A DNA stretch of 64,000 nt from the NCBI GenBank assembly GCA_036417435.1, contig CM070899.1:176047494-176111493 (forward strand). Direction: 5' to 3'. A program made the position numbers and the translations under genes. The notes under the pieces are model-generated. The model was not told the DNA's origin, did no database searches, and saw only the letters and a program-made list of their open reading frames with translations. This stretch comes from Inia geoffrensis (taxonomy: Eukaryota > Chordata > Mammalia > Artiodactyla > Iniidae). Shown here in pieces: positions 35,735 through 47,555 of the stretch (positions are counted from its first letter, which is position 1; the number at the start of each line of letters is the position of its first letter).

Positions 35735-35925
35735 ACCATGTTAAATGTGTACTGGGTGCCCGGTCCTTTAAGTGAATTCCTTTATTCAGTTCTCACAACA
35801 GTACTATCATCACCTCCATTTAAACATGGAGAAGTGAGCTTTAGGTCCAGATTTACACACCTGATAACCAGTAGAGTCAAGACTAAAGCCCAGGCAGTCT
35901 GACACCAGCGCTGAGGCTGTTTCCT
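35735..35925 (-). mobile_element. MIR SINE
   Basis: Complement of MIR: TCCTTTATTCAGTTCTCACA, CATCACCTCCATTTAAACAT and TAAAGCCCAGGCAGTCTGAC. Confidence 0.6.
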
Positions 35926-36084
35926 GACTTTGGAAAATGAAATCTCACCTTACGGAACAGAAGATGCTATCTCTGAGTTTGGCTGGACTCCTACTCCACA
36001 TATTATATAATGTTACTAGTAATGGAGTAGAAGATGGCTTAAAACTGGTTCTTCTGGGCTCTGTCCACTGGAAGTGTCAGAAGT

Positions 36085-36480
36085 TACATTCTGTGCTACC
36101 TTTCTATTGCTTCATAACAAATTACCCCAACTGGGGCAGGTTCAAACATCAAACATTTATTCTCTCACAGTTTCTGAGAGTCGGGAGTTCGGGTTCTGGC
36201 TCAGGGTCTTTCATGAGGCTGCAGCCATTTCAAGGTTCGACTGGGGCTGAAGGACCCAAGATGTTGGGCTGAGGGCCCCAGTTCCTCCCTGGCTGTTGAC
36301 TAAAGGCCTCCCACAGTTCCTCACCCCACAGACCTGGCGACAGGGCAGCTCACAGCACAGAAGCTGGCTTTCCTCAGAGCAAAGAGTCCAAGAGAGAGTC
36401 AGAAACAGGTGAGCCAAGAGGAGAGCGGCAGTCTCTTATAACCTAACCTGGGAAGGGGCACACCATCACTTCTGTTGAAT
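36085..36480 (+). mobile_element. Ancient LTR-like repeat
   Basis: Strong resemblance to a widespread placental repeat: TTCTATTGCTTCATAACAAA, then AACATTTATTCTCTCACAGT, GGGCAGCTCACAGCACAGAA and TCTCTTATAACCTAACCTGG. I regard it as a MaLR/ERVL-type LTR, but the exact class is from memory. Confidence 0.55.
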
Positions 36481-37797
36481 TCTCTGCATTAGAAATGAGT
36501 CCCAGAGTTCTGCCAAACTCAGGGGGTCACACGAGGACATGACAACCACAGATGGGGTCACTCGGAGCCATCCCCAGTCTGTCTTCCATACCTGCTTTAA
36601 TATGCGACAAAGGTACAGACATCTTGATTTCATGCCTAAGTGCCAGGTTTCCAGGTGCGAGTGTGGGCTTTTTCTTTTCATTCAATTGAAAAGAAATTAG
36701 ATCATTAGACTCAAATGAGAAATCTCAGCTTACCAAAAAACACTTTCACTAGAAGACAAGTTTGGAAAGACGAAGTAAAATTCTAAATGTCTTTAATTCA
36801 CGATTACATCCAATTGCTAATAAATTTCTTTGCATATATCACATTCTCTCCTAACCTAGTTCAAACGTAGGTCCAAGCTATAATGGGTCCCGAATAAAAG
36901 ACCACATAAATAAGCAAAGAGTGTTTAAAAACACTGTACAGTATTGATTCCTGAAAACAATTGTATGTCTCCATTACCTCCCCTTTATGGCTGACTAATT
37001 TCTGAAATTGCTGTGACAGGTGTCATACTGGAGACTCCTTGGGGAAAGCTGAGGAAGACATGTTTAAGATCAATTTGAGAAAAGGTATGTTACTGCTTTA
37101 TACAGTGCAATTAATTATTTTTAGAATCTTTTAAATCGGTTGTTTTAAAAGATAAGAGAAATATACACCTTAGACCTAATGGTTAAAATGAAATGGTGAT
37201 ATTTCCAAATTTTAAGTCCATTTGGAATGTTACATATTTTCATGCTTGGAAACTTAACCTTTACATTGTTTTAAATTAACACCTTACAGTGTCATTATCA
37301 GAGTAAGTAATCATTTGTTCTGCAATATTGTTGATGACCGTGACCAAAAACCTTAAAATTCTGATCTGAAATGGCAGGAATCTTAATCATAAATGGTGCT
37401 GTATAGTCATATGAAGGACTATGAGATATTTGCCCTTGACTTATAAGATGAAAAATATGCATGCTTCTGAATTTTTCCCAGTTAATCAAACATGTAAGTT
37501 TGACCCATGAATGCAAAACTCAAAGAATAATTCTTTTCTTCTTCTTCGGGTTGCTGTAAATTTGTGTCATATGTTAGTATAATTTTTTTTCCCAACAGTG
37601 AAATTCTTAACTGCACTGTACATGTTATATACACTTTGCAACTCCAGGGCAGCAACTAGAACGCAGTAGCTGTGCAGATTGCCTTTTAGACTTGATCTGT
37701 GACCTGCAGAGGTCAAACCTGAACTAAGACTTTTCCAGGCTGATAGTACAAATTTGCCATTTTTATAATAATGTTCTTTCATAATGATAACATGAAT
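36481..37797. other. Intergenic, nothing recognised
   Basis: AT-rich DNA; no gene, RNA or repeat identified. Confidence 0.35.
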
Positions 37798-37799
37798 TT

Positions 37800-38136
37800 T
37801 TAAAAATAAATTTATTTAGTTTTTTATTTTTGTCTGCGTTGGGTCTTCATTGCTACATGCAGGCTTTTTCTAGTTGCAGCGAGCGGGGGCTACTCTTCGT
37901 TGCAGTGTGTGGGCTTCTCATTGCAGTGGTTTCTCTTGTTGTGGAGCACAGGCTCTAGGTGCGTGGGCTTCAGTAGTTGTGGCACGTGGGCTCAGTAGTT
38001 GTGGCTTGCAGGCTCTATAGCGCAGGCTCAGTAGCTCCGCAGCATGTGGGATCTTCCCGGACCAGGGCTCAAACCCGTGTTCCCTGCATTGCACTGGCAG
38101 GCGGATTCTTAACCACTGAGGCACCAGGGAAGTCCC
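37800..38136 (-). mobile_element. CHR SINE, long subfamily
   Basis: A reverse long copy with the head complement (GGGAAGTCCC) at 38136. The B-box complement is GGGCTCAAACCC. Target duplication is unclear (possible TGA...TTTTTAA on both sides). Its head faces the head of the plus-strand SINE 130 bp away. Confidence 0.92.
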
Positions 38137-38266
38137 TTGACTGTTTTTAATAGCCAGTAGAGTGAAGCCTAATCAATGTATATCGTGTGAATTCTGAGTT
38201 TGTTGTTACTCTTATTTGATTATCAATATATTTCTACCTTTGTATGCTTTATTAAAAGGGCTTATA

Positions 38267-38472
38267 GGGGCTTCCCTGGTGGCGCAGTGGTTGAGAGTCC
38301 GCCTGCCGATGCAGGGGACGCGGGTTCGTTCCCCGGTCCGGGAAGATCCCACATGCCGCGGAGCGGCTGGGCCCGTGAGCCATGGCCGCTGAGCCTGTGC
38401 GTACGTAGCCTGTGCTCCGCAACGGGAGAGGCCAGAACAGTGAGAAGCCCGCGTACCGCAAAAAAAAAAAAA
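38267..38472 (+). mobile_element. CHR SINE, ~200-bp subfamily
   Basis: A short-subfamily copy with a pure A tail. B box GGTTCGTTCCC. Imperfect flanking repeats AAAAGGGCTTATA (38254-38266) and AGAAGGTGTTTATA (from 38473). Confidence 0.93.
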
Positions 38473-39169
38473 AGAAGGTGTTTATAACTGTCTCTGAAGT
38501 GTAAAGTAGATCCTACAAGAGAGCGTTTTCATACTTAAGATAATAAACTTTGTATGACCTTAGAAGTATTTTATTCAGGAGTACTTAATAATCAGTATTA
38601 TTGCATCATTATAGCAGTCTCTAAAGGATTTCTATCGTCCATTGTTATTAGCATAGCGCTAAAAGAAACTTATCTTAGTGAAGATGCTTTTTTTTTACAT
38701 TTGAATTTTGTCTTCCCACTAATTCAGTCTTTCTCACGATGAATTCCACTTATTTGGTTTTATTTTTTGAAAATTTGAGGGTACTTTATTATTCAATGTA
38801 ATATACCAACAATAGAATCTGGAATTTGAAAAAGTCTCCATGTCAGACAAAAGTGGATTGCTAGGCTTTTCTAAATAGCATAAAATTAAAAGTTTCTCAA
38901 ATTGTAAAAGTTTCTTTAATTCCAAATAATTTTGTATATTAACTGAATTTTCAAGAGAATTATCAATATGTTTTTATTTTCGTTGCAGAGAGAGCATTCT
39001 CCAGAAATCACTTTAAAATGGAATGATAAAAGTAGATATACATTCAGTTCATTTCAAAGTGATACAAAAATAAAATTAGATGTATAGCTGGACATATGTA
39101 AATAATTTTTTTAAAATAAGAAAGAAATTAGTTTCTATTCAATTCAAAGTTATAGAATATAATTCTATA

Positions 39170-39345
39170 TTCAATCAATTCATCAAGCAATAAGTACTTA
39201 CTGAATATCTACTATGTACCCTGTCCTGGGCTAGTTGCTATTTGGTGATTATATAACTATAACTAACCATAATTAAATATATGTATTCCTGCATTCAAAG
39301 AGCTTATAATTTAGTTGAGGATATAATATCTAAACAGCAGACAAA
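39170..39345 (+). mobile_element. Old interspersed repeat (unnamed)
   Basis: It matches a common mammalian motif: TTACTGAATATCTACTATGT, then TACCCTGTCCTGGGCTAGTT and AAAGAGCTTATAATTTAGTT. Similar pieces occur at 40340-40600, 51780-51900 and 56930-57070. Family not assigned. Confidence 0.4.
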
Positions 39346-39515
39346 ATTTTAAATGAAACTAAAAGAAAAACTGTACATTATAAATGCAAAGGAGGTTGAG
39401 AAAAGAAAGCAGTTAATAGGTGCTGGTGTATTCAAGTAAAATTAAAAGGAGAGGGCAAACTTTAAGCAGGCAGTTAGGAGATAACAGGATTTCAGCAAGA
39501 GACTTAAGAGTAGCA

Positions 39516-39820
39516 GGCTTCCCTGGTGGCGCAGTGGTTGAGAATCTGCCTGCCAATGCAGGGGTTACGGGTTCGAGCCCTGGTCTGAGAAGATCCCACA
39601 TGCCATGGAGCAACTAAGCCCATGAGCCGCAACTACTGAGCCTGCGTGTCTGGAGCCTGTGCTCCTCCATGGGAGAGGCCGCGACAGTGAGAGGCCCACG
39701 CACCGCAATGAAGAGTGGACCCCGCTCTCCACAACTGGAGAAAGCCCATGCACAGAAACGAAGACCCAACACAGCCAGAAATAAATTAATTAATTAATTA
39801 CTTAAATAAAAAAAAAAAAG
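39516..39820 (+). mobile_element. CHR SINE, long subfamily
   Basis: A full long copy: head GGCTTCCCTGGTGGCGCAG, B box GGTTCGAGCCC, 3' body ending AACGAAGACCCAACACAGCC, then a (TTAA)n and A-rich tail. Flanks share only AGTAG, so the duplication is short or decayed. Confidence 0.93.
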
Positions 39821-39824
39821 TAGG

Positions 39825-41735
39825 TGGTTTCAGCTGGAGGAAGAGAATAAACAAAATAACAGAAGTGGAAGTTCACTGGGTTTGTTTCACCGGCATTAAA
39901 GAGTTTAACCCAGGAGGAGTAAAGGCTCATTTTGGGAGCGGTGGAAATTACATTTCGATAAACTATTGATACATTGGTTATCCAAATGAAGGAATCTACT
40001 GAAAAACAAGTCAGAGGAGTTCAGATTTGACACACAAAAAGTAGGAGCCCACTACAGATTCCTGAACAAAAGACTAGGGATAAGAGTATATTTTTAGGAA
40101 GCTTTTCATCAATGACTTAAATCAAAATATAATGAATTAAATCAGTATGAGCCTCTGCCTTTGCAAAGATGATGTTAAAAGATGACAGAAAGGAAGCAAG
40201 AACCTCTTAAATTCCATTTGCTGAGGTTCAGTTATACTGTCTTTACTCCACCAGAAAAAATAAAAATTAGAAAGAAAACATTAGGAGAGTGAGTCCAAAA
40301 CAGGTGGGAAGAGAGTAGGAAGCAGCTACTTTCACAATTTAATACAAAAAAGATATAGTGATTGAGTGCCTCCTACTTGCAAAATACTTGATATGAAGCA
40401 GCCAAACATCAGTAAGATCCAATTCATGTGACCAAAAAGTTTACAAGATAGTAGAAGTGTTAAGGAATGTACACAGACAGTTTAATAAATGTCATAACGG
40501 TCAGAGGTGCAGATAAATCCCGTGAATGTTCACAGAAGGGTGAATTCACCTGTCAGGTACATGAGTCAGAGTGGCTTTCATGAAAAGAGGCCACATGTGT
40601 TGTAAATCTCAAAATGAGTATGTTGTCAGAAGAAATGGCAAGAGAGGCTCAGAAAGGCAATGTTTTTCCTGGGTGGTCTTGTGTCTGCTAAAAATCAGGA
40701 GTTACTGTAGAAAAGCAGGGAGAATGGATTTTGGAGCCAATACATGGTTTGTGTAGAGACTGTAGCAGGAAGATGACATCTGGCTAATACCCAGAATATA
40801 TGTGTGTCCTGCTGCCCAAACTGGTTTGGTGTACGTGATTCCTTAGCAAGAGGGTCTGGCTAACGTATTAAAGAAGTCGCTCAAGTGGGAGAGTATGATG
40901 GATGAGTTATGAGGTTACTAAGATGGAAAGAGACGAGAAGAACAATTTATCTTCTGAGGAAGAGCAGAACATATTGTGTGAGCACACCGCAACATTTTCC
41001 ATTCTTGGCTTTGCCTTTTTGGGTACCCATCCTCTTTTCATTTTCAGCCCTGAATGCTATAATCCTCATCTCCTCATTCCCTTTGCTATCTTTGTATCTT
41101 CTTCCGTAGAAATTAAAACTCAAACTTCAGGCTTGGCCATACTTTTGCTCCAAACCTTCTATTATCCAGCTGCAGTGTTGACATACTTAATCTCCTTTAT
41201 GTGACAAGTAACAAACTCAACTAGCTGGAAAACTTCAACGCAAAGAGAACAGACAACTCTTAAACGATACAAACCACAGACATTTCCCTTGATTCCCATT
41301 ATTCCTTCAGTAAAGACCTTCCCTGTCCCCAAATATCAGTTGGTTTCTCACTAAAACTGACCACAGAGCAGTCTCACTTTATGCATATTTACTTAACAAA
41401 ACATTAACATCTAATTCATTGGGTTGAGAGTTTAATTTGCATACTCTCAAGCAACAATTTATTATTATTAAAAACCACTCAACCTTCTAGAGTGGGCTAC
41501 AAAGACTTCCCTAAAAGTCATTTCGTTTTGCAACTGATTTTCTGAATATTTAATAGCACTCAAACAGGGTACTAAATGGGCTATTTGTTTGTAAAAAGAA
41601 ACAATGCCACTCTATACACTGCTGTCAAAGTTTTGATAAACAAGTATAATATGGTCTTGAGAAACACATGAATCTCATTTATAGCAAAATAAGATTTTCT
41701 CGTGCCTCTTCCAAACAATGGCAGTAATTTTCCAC
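39825..41735. other. Intergenic, mostly unrecognised
   Basis: No gene supported. An open frame of 100 codons (40902-41204) has hydrophobic stretches but no family resemblance. A diverged old repeat lies at about 40340-40600. Confidence 0.35.
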
Positions 41736-41739
41736 TGAA

Positions 41740-41870
41740 TTTCCGCCTGATGCTTTTCTCAGTCTCCTGCCTCGCTTCCTCCTTATCTCCTTGAGCTCTA
41801 AATGTTGATGTATCCCACGCCTAGTACCTAGTAAGTGTTCAATAGATAAAAGTTGAATGAATAAATAAGT
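41740..41870 (+). mobile_element. L2 LINE 3' end fragment
   Basis: L2-type end: CTTATCTCCTTGAGCTCTAA, ACGCCTAGTACCTAGTAAGT, then GTTCAATAGATAAAAGTTGA and ATGAATAAATAAG. Confidence 0.6.
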
Positions 41871-42044
41871 AAACAGTGAGCATTTATGGCTAACTAGGGC
41901 AAAAGCATAATTAACAAGGATGCTTTCACGAAGGATAGACTCAAGGGAAGCCACCATGCCTTTCCCCTCTTTGTGGTCCCAGCATCTTTACAGAGCATCT
42001 GTTATATTGAAGGTATTCCATAAATACTACCTGAATATTTATTA

Positions 42045-42181
42045 GAGAGCACAGGCTGAAGCTGGATTGTCTGTGTTCAAATCCCAGCTCTTCAACTTAC
42101 CAGCTCCGTGACCAAGGGAAAAGCGTTTAACTTCTCTGTGCTTAGTATCTTCATAAAATAAGAATAATAAGTATAATAGTG
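42045..42181 (+). mobile_element. MIR SINE, left part (interrupted by Tigger)
   Basis: MIR in forward orientation: AGAGCACAGGCTGAAGCTGG, TGTGTTCAAATCCCAGCTCT, CTTACCAGCTCCGTGACCAA, then TTCATAAAATAAGAATAATA. It breaks off at the left Tigger terminal repeat and resumes at 43056. Confidence 0.8.
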
Positions 42182-43055
42182 CAGGCATATCTCAGAGATA
42201 CTGCAAGTTTAGTCCCAGACCACTGCAATGAAGCAAATATAAAGTGAGTCACATGAGAGACTTCCCTGGTGGCACAGTGGTTAAGAATCCAACTGCCAAT
42301 GCAGGGGACATGGGTTCAATCCCTGGTCTGGGAAGATCTCACATGCCCCGGAACAACTAAGCCCATGCACCACAACTACTAGGCCTGCACTCTAGAGCCT
42401 GTGATCCATAACTACTGAACCCATGTGCCACAAGTACTGAAACCCACGTACCTAGAGCCCATGCTCCACAACAAGAGAAGCCACCGCAGTGAGAAGCCCG
42501 TGCACCTCAATGAAGAGTACCCCCCGCTCACTGCAACTAGAGAAAGCCTGCACGCGGCAACGAAGACCCAATGCAGCCAAAAATAAATTAATTTAAAAAA
42601 AAGAAAACCACAACCTTTCTTAAAAAAAAAAAATAAAGTCACATGAATTTTTTGGTTTCCCAGTGCCTATAAAAGTTATGTTTACACTATACTGTAGTCT
42701 ATTGTGTGCAATAGCATTATGTCTAAAAAAATGTACATGCCTTAATTTAAAACTATAAGTCTTAATTTAAGGCTAAAAAGGCTAACCATCATCTGAGCCT
42801 TAAGCAAGTCATAGCAGTAACATCAAAGGTCACTGATGACAGATCACCATAACAAATGTAATAATGATGAAAAAGTTTGAAATATTGCGAGAATTACCAA
42901 AATGTGACACAGAGACTTGAAGTGAGCAAATGCTGTTGGAAAAATGGTGCCAATAGACTTTCTTGAGGCAGGGTTGTTACAAATCTTCACTTTGTGAAAA
43001 ACGCAATATTCACTAAGTGCAATAAAGTGAAGCACAATAAAGTGAGATATGCCTG
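42182..43055. mobile_element. Tigger-type (TcMar) DNA transposon, non-autonomous
   Basis: Perfect 12-bp terminal inverted repeats: CAGGCATATCTC at 42182-42193 and GAGATATGCCTG at 43044-43055. Inner text matches Tigger1 (ACACTATACTGTAGTCTATT; CATCATCTGAGCCTTAAGCA; complement of AATATTTCAAACTTTTTCAT). Without the nested SINE it is under 0.5 kb, so the transposase gene is deleted. The right flank shows the expected TA; the left shows TG, a probable mutation of TA. Confidence 0.9.
42257..42637 (+). mobile_element. CHR SINE, extended copy, nested in Tigger
   Basis: A plus-strand CHR element of about 380 bp with GTCACATGA target duplications at 42248-42256 and 42638-42646. The middle contains extra ACTACTGAACCCATG/CCACAAGTACTGAAACCC-like units, making it longer than other copies, and it ends GCAACGAAGACCCAATGCAG plus an A-rich tail. 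Confidence 0.92.
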
Positions 43056-43110
43056 TAATTTTATATGGGATTAAATGGGTAAATATTTTTAAAGCATAGT
43101 AACCATTAGA
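43056..43110 (+). mobile_element. MIR SINE, right part
   Basis: Continuation of the MIR broken at 42181: TATGGGATTAAATGGGTAAA and TTTAAAGCATAGTAACCA correspond to the MIR text that follows the part left of the Tigger. Confidence 0.65.
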
Positions 43111-46100
43111 TGAAGATGGTGATGGTGGTCCTATGAAACTCAAAATGAAATAAGAATATTCTGAATAAGCTAAAACCACCTAAGCTTTTTAAATGTAAAA
43201 AAGTTACAGGAATTTGATCAAATAAGCAAATTATAGCATGTCAGTCCCCAACTGAAAAATCCATAAATAACTACTACAACCTCCATGATAAAATCCAAAC
43301 TTCTAGCATTCAAGGCTTACAATTTGTATCCAAAATTTAACTTGAAAGTCAAAAAGATTTCTTTTCAAAGAACAAGGTAAGGAATTTTTCAGAAATTTAT
43401 GATGATAAATAATGCCTCCTATTTTTATAGCACAATATAATTTTCAAAGAGCTTTTACATAGCCAACTTGTTTATAACCATGGCCACATTAAAAAAGAAA
43501 ACGAGACAGGCATTATTATCTTCATTTTGGAGATAAGGAAGGTAAGATTCAAAGAGAAAAAATGATTTGTTTGAGGTTTCATAGCTGGCAATTGGTGTAA
43601 CCAGGACTAGCAAACTGAATCCCCTGATACTGAATTCAGGATTGCTTTCACCACAACCTCCTATTGATAAACACTGAATTTAATGAGTGAGTTTTGCATC
43701 CCTTCTAGTGTTTATCACATGCTAGGTATATGATAGGTGTTTAATCCATATTTACTAATTGTTTAAGGTAAAAAATATACATACTTATTCTTTTGCTCCG
43801 ACTTACCAGAACTGTCATAGAAAAAAGATAGTTCATACCATTTAGCAGAAAGTAAACAAACCCCCAAATCTTGCTAACTTTTATAAAAATTGTTTCAGTA
43901 CTTTTCTAAGGTACAAAAGCTACTGTGATGGGCCCATGATTTCTATCGATATTCATATTTACTATTTGCCTTTCTAACAGGAAGACACCTGATCAATCTC
44001 CCAGGAGTTCTGCAAGATTATTGCTTGGATTTTATGACCTGAGTCATTTTCTTTTGAACCAAAGAATAAATCATCAGACCTTATAAAATCTGTGTTTCTT
44101 TCTGTATATACTATTCCAGCCCCTCTTCTGTATTTGAAGGGTCAGAGAGATTTGACTTTAAACTGGCTTACAAAGGAGTTTAGAACCTTATGCTTTAACA
44201 TTCCATTGCTACTCCTAACATTTTCTAGGTAGCATATAGAAACTACAAACTATAAAAATATAGGAAAGAGTATGATATTTATATTCAAGACCTTATGTTT
44301 GAAAATAGTCACGTTTCTAACTGAGCTATGAACAACAGCCTTCGAAGAATTTGGCACATACTGTAGATTTTTATCTTTTCTATTTCAACCACACCAAGAA
44401 GTAGTTTCTCTAAAGCTTAGAAACACCCAGAGAATCTCTTGTTTTTCTAAGCCTGATATGAAGAGGCATCACGAACAAAAACTTTTTGGGGAAAAAAGTA
44501 AACAAAAGAAATTTAGCCTTTTGGCCCTTTGGATAATTGAAAGGAGCAAGTACAATCTTTTGTGAGTCACTTGTCTGCTGTGTTTGATCTCGCCAAAGGG
44601 GTGGAGATATTTCCTCTGGTTGTGCTACAGCCTTGCTGACACTCCTATGATGATCATGCGTCGTAGAGGGAGCTGCCCCAGTGAAATTAACCAGCAGGTT
44701 TTAAGACATTGAAAACCAGGAAGGCCACTTTCCTCAGCCTCTTCCTCCCTGACCTCCATCAAGAACATAGGATGAAAATCGTGATCCAGTAAAGGGGGGG
44801 GGGCACACCCAGTGTCCACGTTGAGTGGACACCATGTCTAAACATTGGGCAGAGAGTACATTTACATGGTGGTACAGGCTGCTCGTGTAAACTGTTATTC
44901 TCTGGCACCTACACACTAGGGCAGGAGTCCAAACTTGTGAATGGGCAGAGAGCCATGCCAACAGATGGGCCCAGGGATGACAGCCAAGGGACTATGTATG
45001 TGCATCAAGTATAGGTGTTGAGAACAGGAATTCCAACTGAGAAGATCAAAATGACTCCCTGTCCCAAGCTTATGGTGAAGAGCTTGTCAATTCATGCCTT
45101 GTTTAATATAAATGGACTTGGAATTCCAGAGAATTGACAGATTTTGAGGAAAGCTTCCATTTATTTTTATTTTTTTTGTAAAAATATAAATATAAAAATC
45201 ACTTGGACATTTGCAGGAAATGGTTTGGTGGCATTTTGTGAGCAGAAAACGTTTCGACTTCTCCAGAAGTTTTCATGATTTTTAAAGTTTCTCTTAAAGA
45301 AATACACAATTGGACAGTTTGATAGAAGTAGCTCATTAGTTTCTCATATACTATTAAACTCTTTAAGTGCATTCAGCTCTGTAATTTCAATGTCATGTAT
45401 AATCCTTTAGGAAGTTTACCCTAACAGATCAATGAAATCGAATTTCCTAATTTAATCATCTGTTAAACCTCAAAAATGCCTGAGATCTACTCTACTTTGG
45501 TTTTGACATAGGAAAGGTCATTCAGAGGGGATACTTTCTTGGTGTTTTAAGTTTTTCTTTCTAAAACTAATTTCAAAATCTTAAATCCTAAAGTTATATG
45601 ATTCAAATCATAAATGGGAGGAGAGAAGATTCAGAATCCCTTAGATGGCTCACACGATCAGAGAAGGGAACATGTGGCCTGTATTACTTCTCTATGCTTT
45701 TTCCTAAGTAATAAAATTAGGGAATCAGACTAGACCATCTCTCAGGTCCTCTCCAGCTACAAAATTCTCTGCTTCTAATAGGAACAAATGAAATGGTGCT
45801 GTTCTTTCGAAACAGGAATCAAAATTTTGAGTAGAAGTTTCTCCTCGTGGCTGTTATGACCCCAAAAAGAGGGCACAATGATTCCCCTACACAACCCAAG
45901 TTGCCCTGGATTCCTAAGCATTTTAGAGGCAAGGAAGTCTAGATTCATCCCCACTCTTTCAAAGACCCTCAGAAACAGGTTTCCCTGATCATCCCAAACT
46001 TCTCCATAAAAGTAAATGTTGTTGTTTGAGAGAGCATACTATATGGTTTTAGAATCTCTGAAAACACCTCTGATTCAGTGAGGAACAGTTTGCAAGCCAG

Positions 46101-46230
46101 GGTTTTAAATAATACCAGCTGTAGGTTATAAAGCACTTCTTACCGAATCAACTGGTCATCAATTAGTAAGAACTCAACAAAACATGACCTTGTAAGCTAT
46201 TTTTTTCTTTATGCATCCCATTAAAATTTT
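43111..46230. other. Intergenic, little recognised
   Basis: About 3.1 kb without SINE or LINE. A weak MIR-like complement at 43420-43640 (TCTTCATTTTGGAGATAAGG; GTTTCATAGCTGGCAATTGG) is the only repeat trace. A G10-type run lies near 44793. Open frames are under 111 codons and unremarkable. Confidence 0.35.
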
Positions 46231-46234
46231 TTTA

Positions 46235-46385
46235 GGGGCTTCCCTGGTGGCACAGTGGTTAAGAATCCACCTGCCATTGCAGGGGACACAGGTTCAATCC
46301 CTGGTCCGGGAAGATCCCACATGCCGTGGAGCAACTAAGCCCGTGCACCACAGCTACTCAGCGAAAAAGTTTAAAAAAAAAAAAA
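46235..46385 (+). mobile_element. CHR SINE, 3'-shortened
   Basis: Head and tRNA-like part only: GGGCTTCCCTGGTGGCACAG to CACCACAGCTACTCAGCG, then an A-rich tail. It lacks the usual 3' half, so it is about 150 bp long. The B box is GGTTCAATCCC. Confidence 0.88.
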
Positions 46386-46494
46386 TTTAAAAAAATTTCT
46401 TTAAACAATTCTTAAGAAATTAAGTTTGAATGATTTTCATGCACTGGACATTTCTTAATAGATTACACTCCTATATCTGTATAAAATATTTTAA

Positions 46495-47555
46495 AATTTT
46501 GTACTGAGGAATAATGTAACAGAAAAGGTCATGTATCATAAAAGTATGGTTCATGAACTTTCATCATGAACTGAATACACCAGTGAAAACAGCAACAGAT
46601 CAAGAAAGAGAACATCATCACAGCCCATGAGGCACCACTCTCTTCTAGTCACTACGTCCTCATCCGCAACCACTGTGAGGAATTCTATCAACATAGGTTA
46701 GCTTTGACCGTATTTTGAACTTTATTTAAATGGAAGCATACAGCACTCTTTTTGTGTCTGGCTTCTTTCACTCAATATTATGTCCATGAGATCCATCCAT
46801 ATTATTGAAGGTAGTTTTATTTATTTAAATTTATTTTTTATTAATTTATTTTTAGCTATGTTGGGTCTTCATTGCTGCACATGGGCTTTCTCTAGTTGCG
46901 GCGAGCAGGGTCTACTCTTTGTCACCGTGAGCAGGCTTCTCATTGCAGTGGCTTCTCTTGTTGCAGAGCACGGGCCCTAGGTGCGTGGGCTTCAGTAGTT
47001 GTGGTGCACAGGCTCAGTAGTTGTGGTTCGCAGGCTCTAGGGTGCAGGCTCAGTAGTTGTGGTGCACAGGCTTAGTTGCTCTGTGGCATGTGGGATCTTT
47101 CCGGACCAGGGCTCGAACCCGTGTCCCCTGCAATGGCAGGCGGATTCTTAACCACTGCACCACCAGGGAAGTCCCAGCATGTAGTTTTAGAATGTGCATT
47201 CTCACTGCTGTAGAGTAATCCATTTATCTATATGACTGTTGATAGGCGTTTGGCTAGTTTCCAGATTTGGGCTATTACAAATAGTATTCCTACAGATATC
47301 TGAATGCGTGTCTTTTAATGAACATGTGTATGCGTTTCTTGGAGGTGTATATACTGAAAGGAAGATTTGCTGGGTCATAAGGTGTGCAGATGGTTCAGCT
47401 CTAGCAGGTATCAACAATTTTCTCAAATAATTGCAACCAGTGTATATATCCACCATTCTATGAGAGTTCCTGTTGCTCCACATCCCTGACAGGGCTTAGT
47501 ACTTATGTCTTTTTCAGTTTTGCTCTTCTGGTGGTTATACTAATGTGTGTGTGTA
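46495..47555 (-). mobile_element. Old L1M 3' end (first of three stacked L1 pieces)
   Basis: Complement of L1 3' sequences: TATTTAAATGGAAGCATACA, CATGAGATCCATCCATATTA, then, after the inserted SINE, TAGAGTAATCCATTTATCTA and TTTGCTGGGTCATAAGGTGT. The SINE at 46820-47180 splits it. Confidence 0.75.
46820..47180 (-). mobile_element. CHR SINE, long subfamily, nested in L1
   Basis: A reverse long copy with exact 9-bp target duplications GTAGTTTTA (46811-46819 and 47181-47189). B-box complement GGGCTCGAACCC; head complement CCACCAGGGAAGTCCC. Confidence 0.94.
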
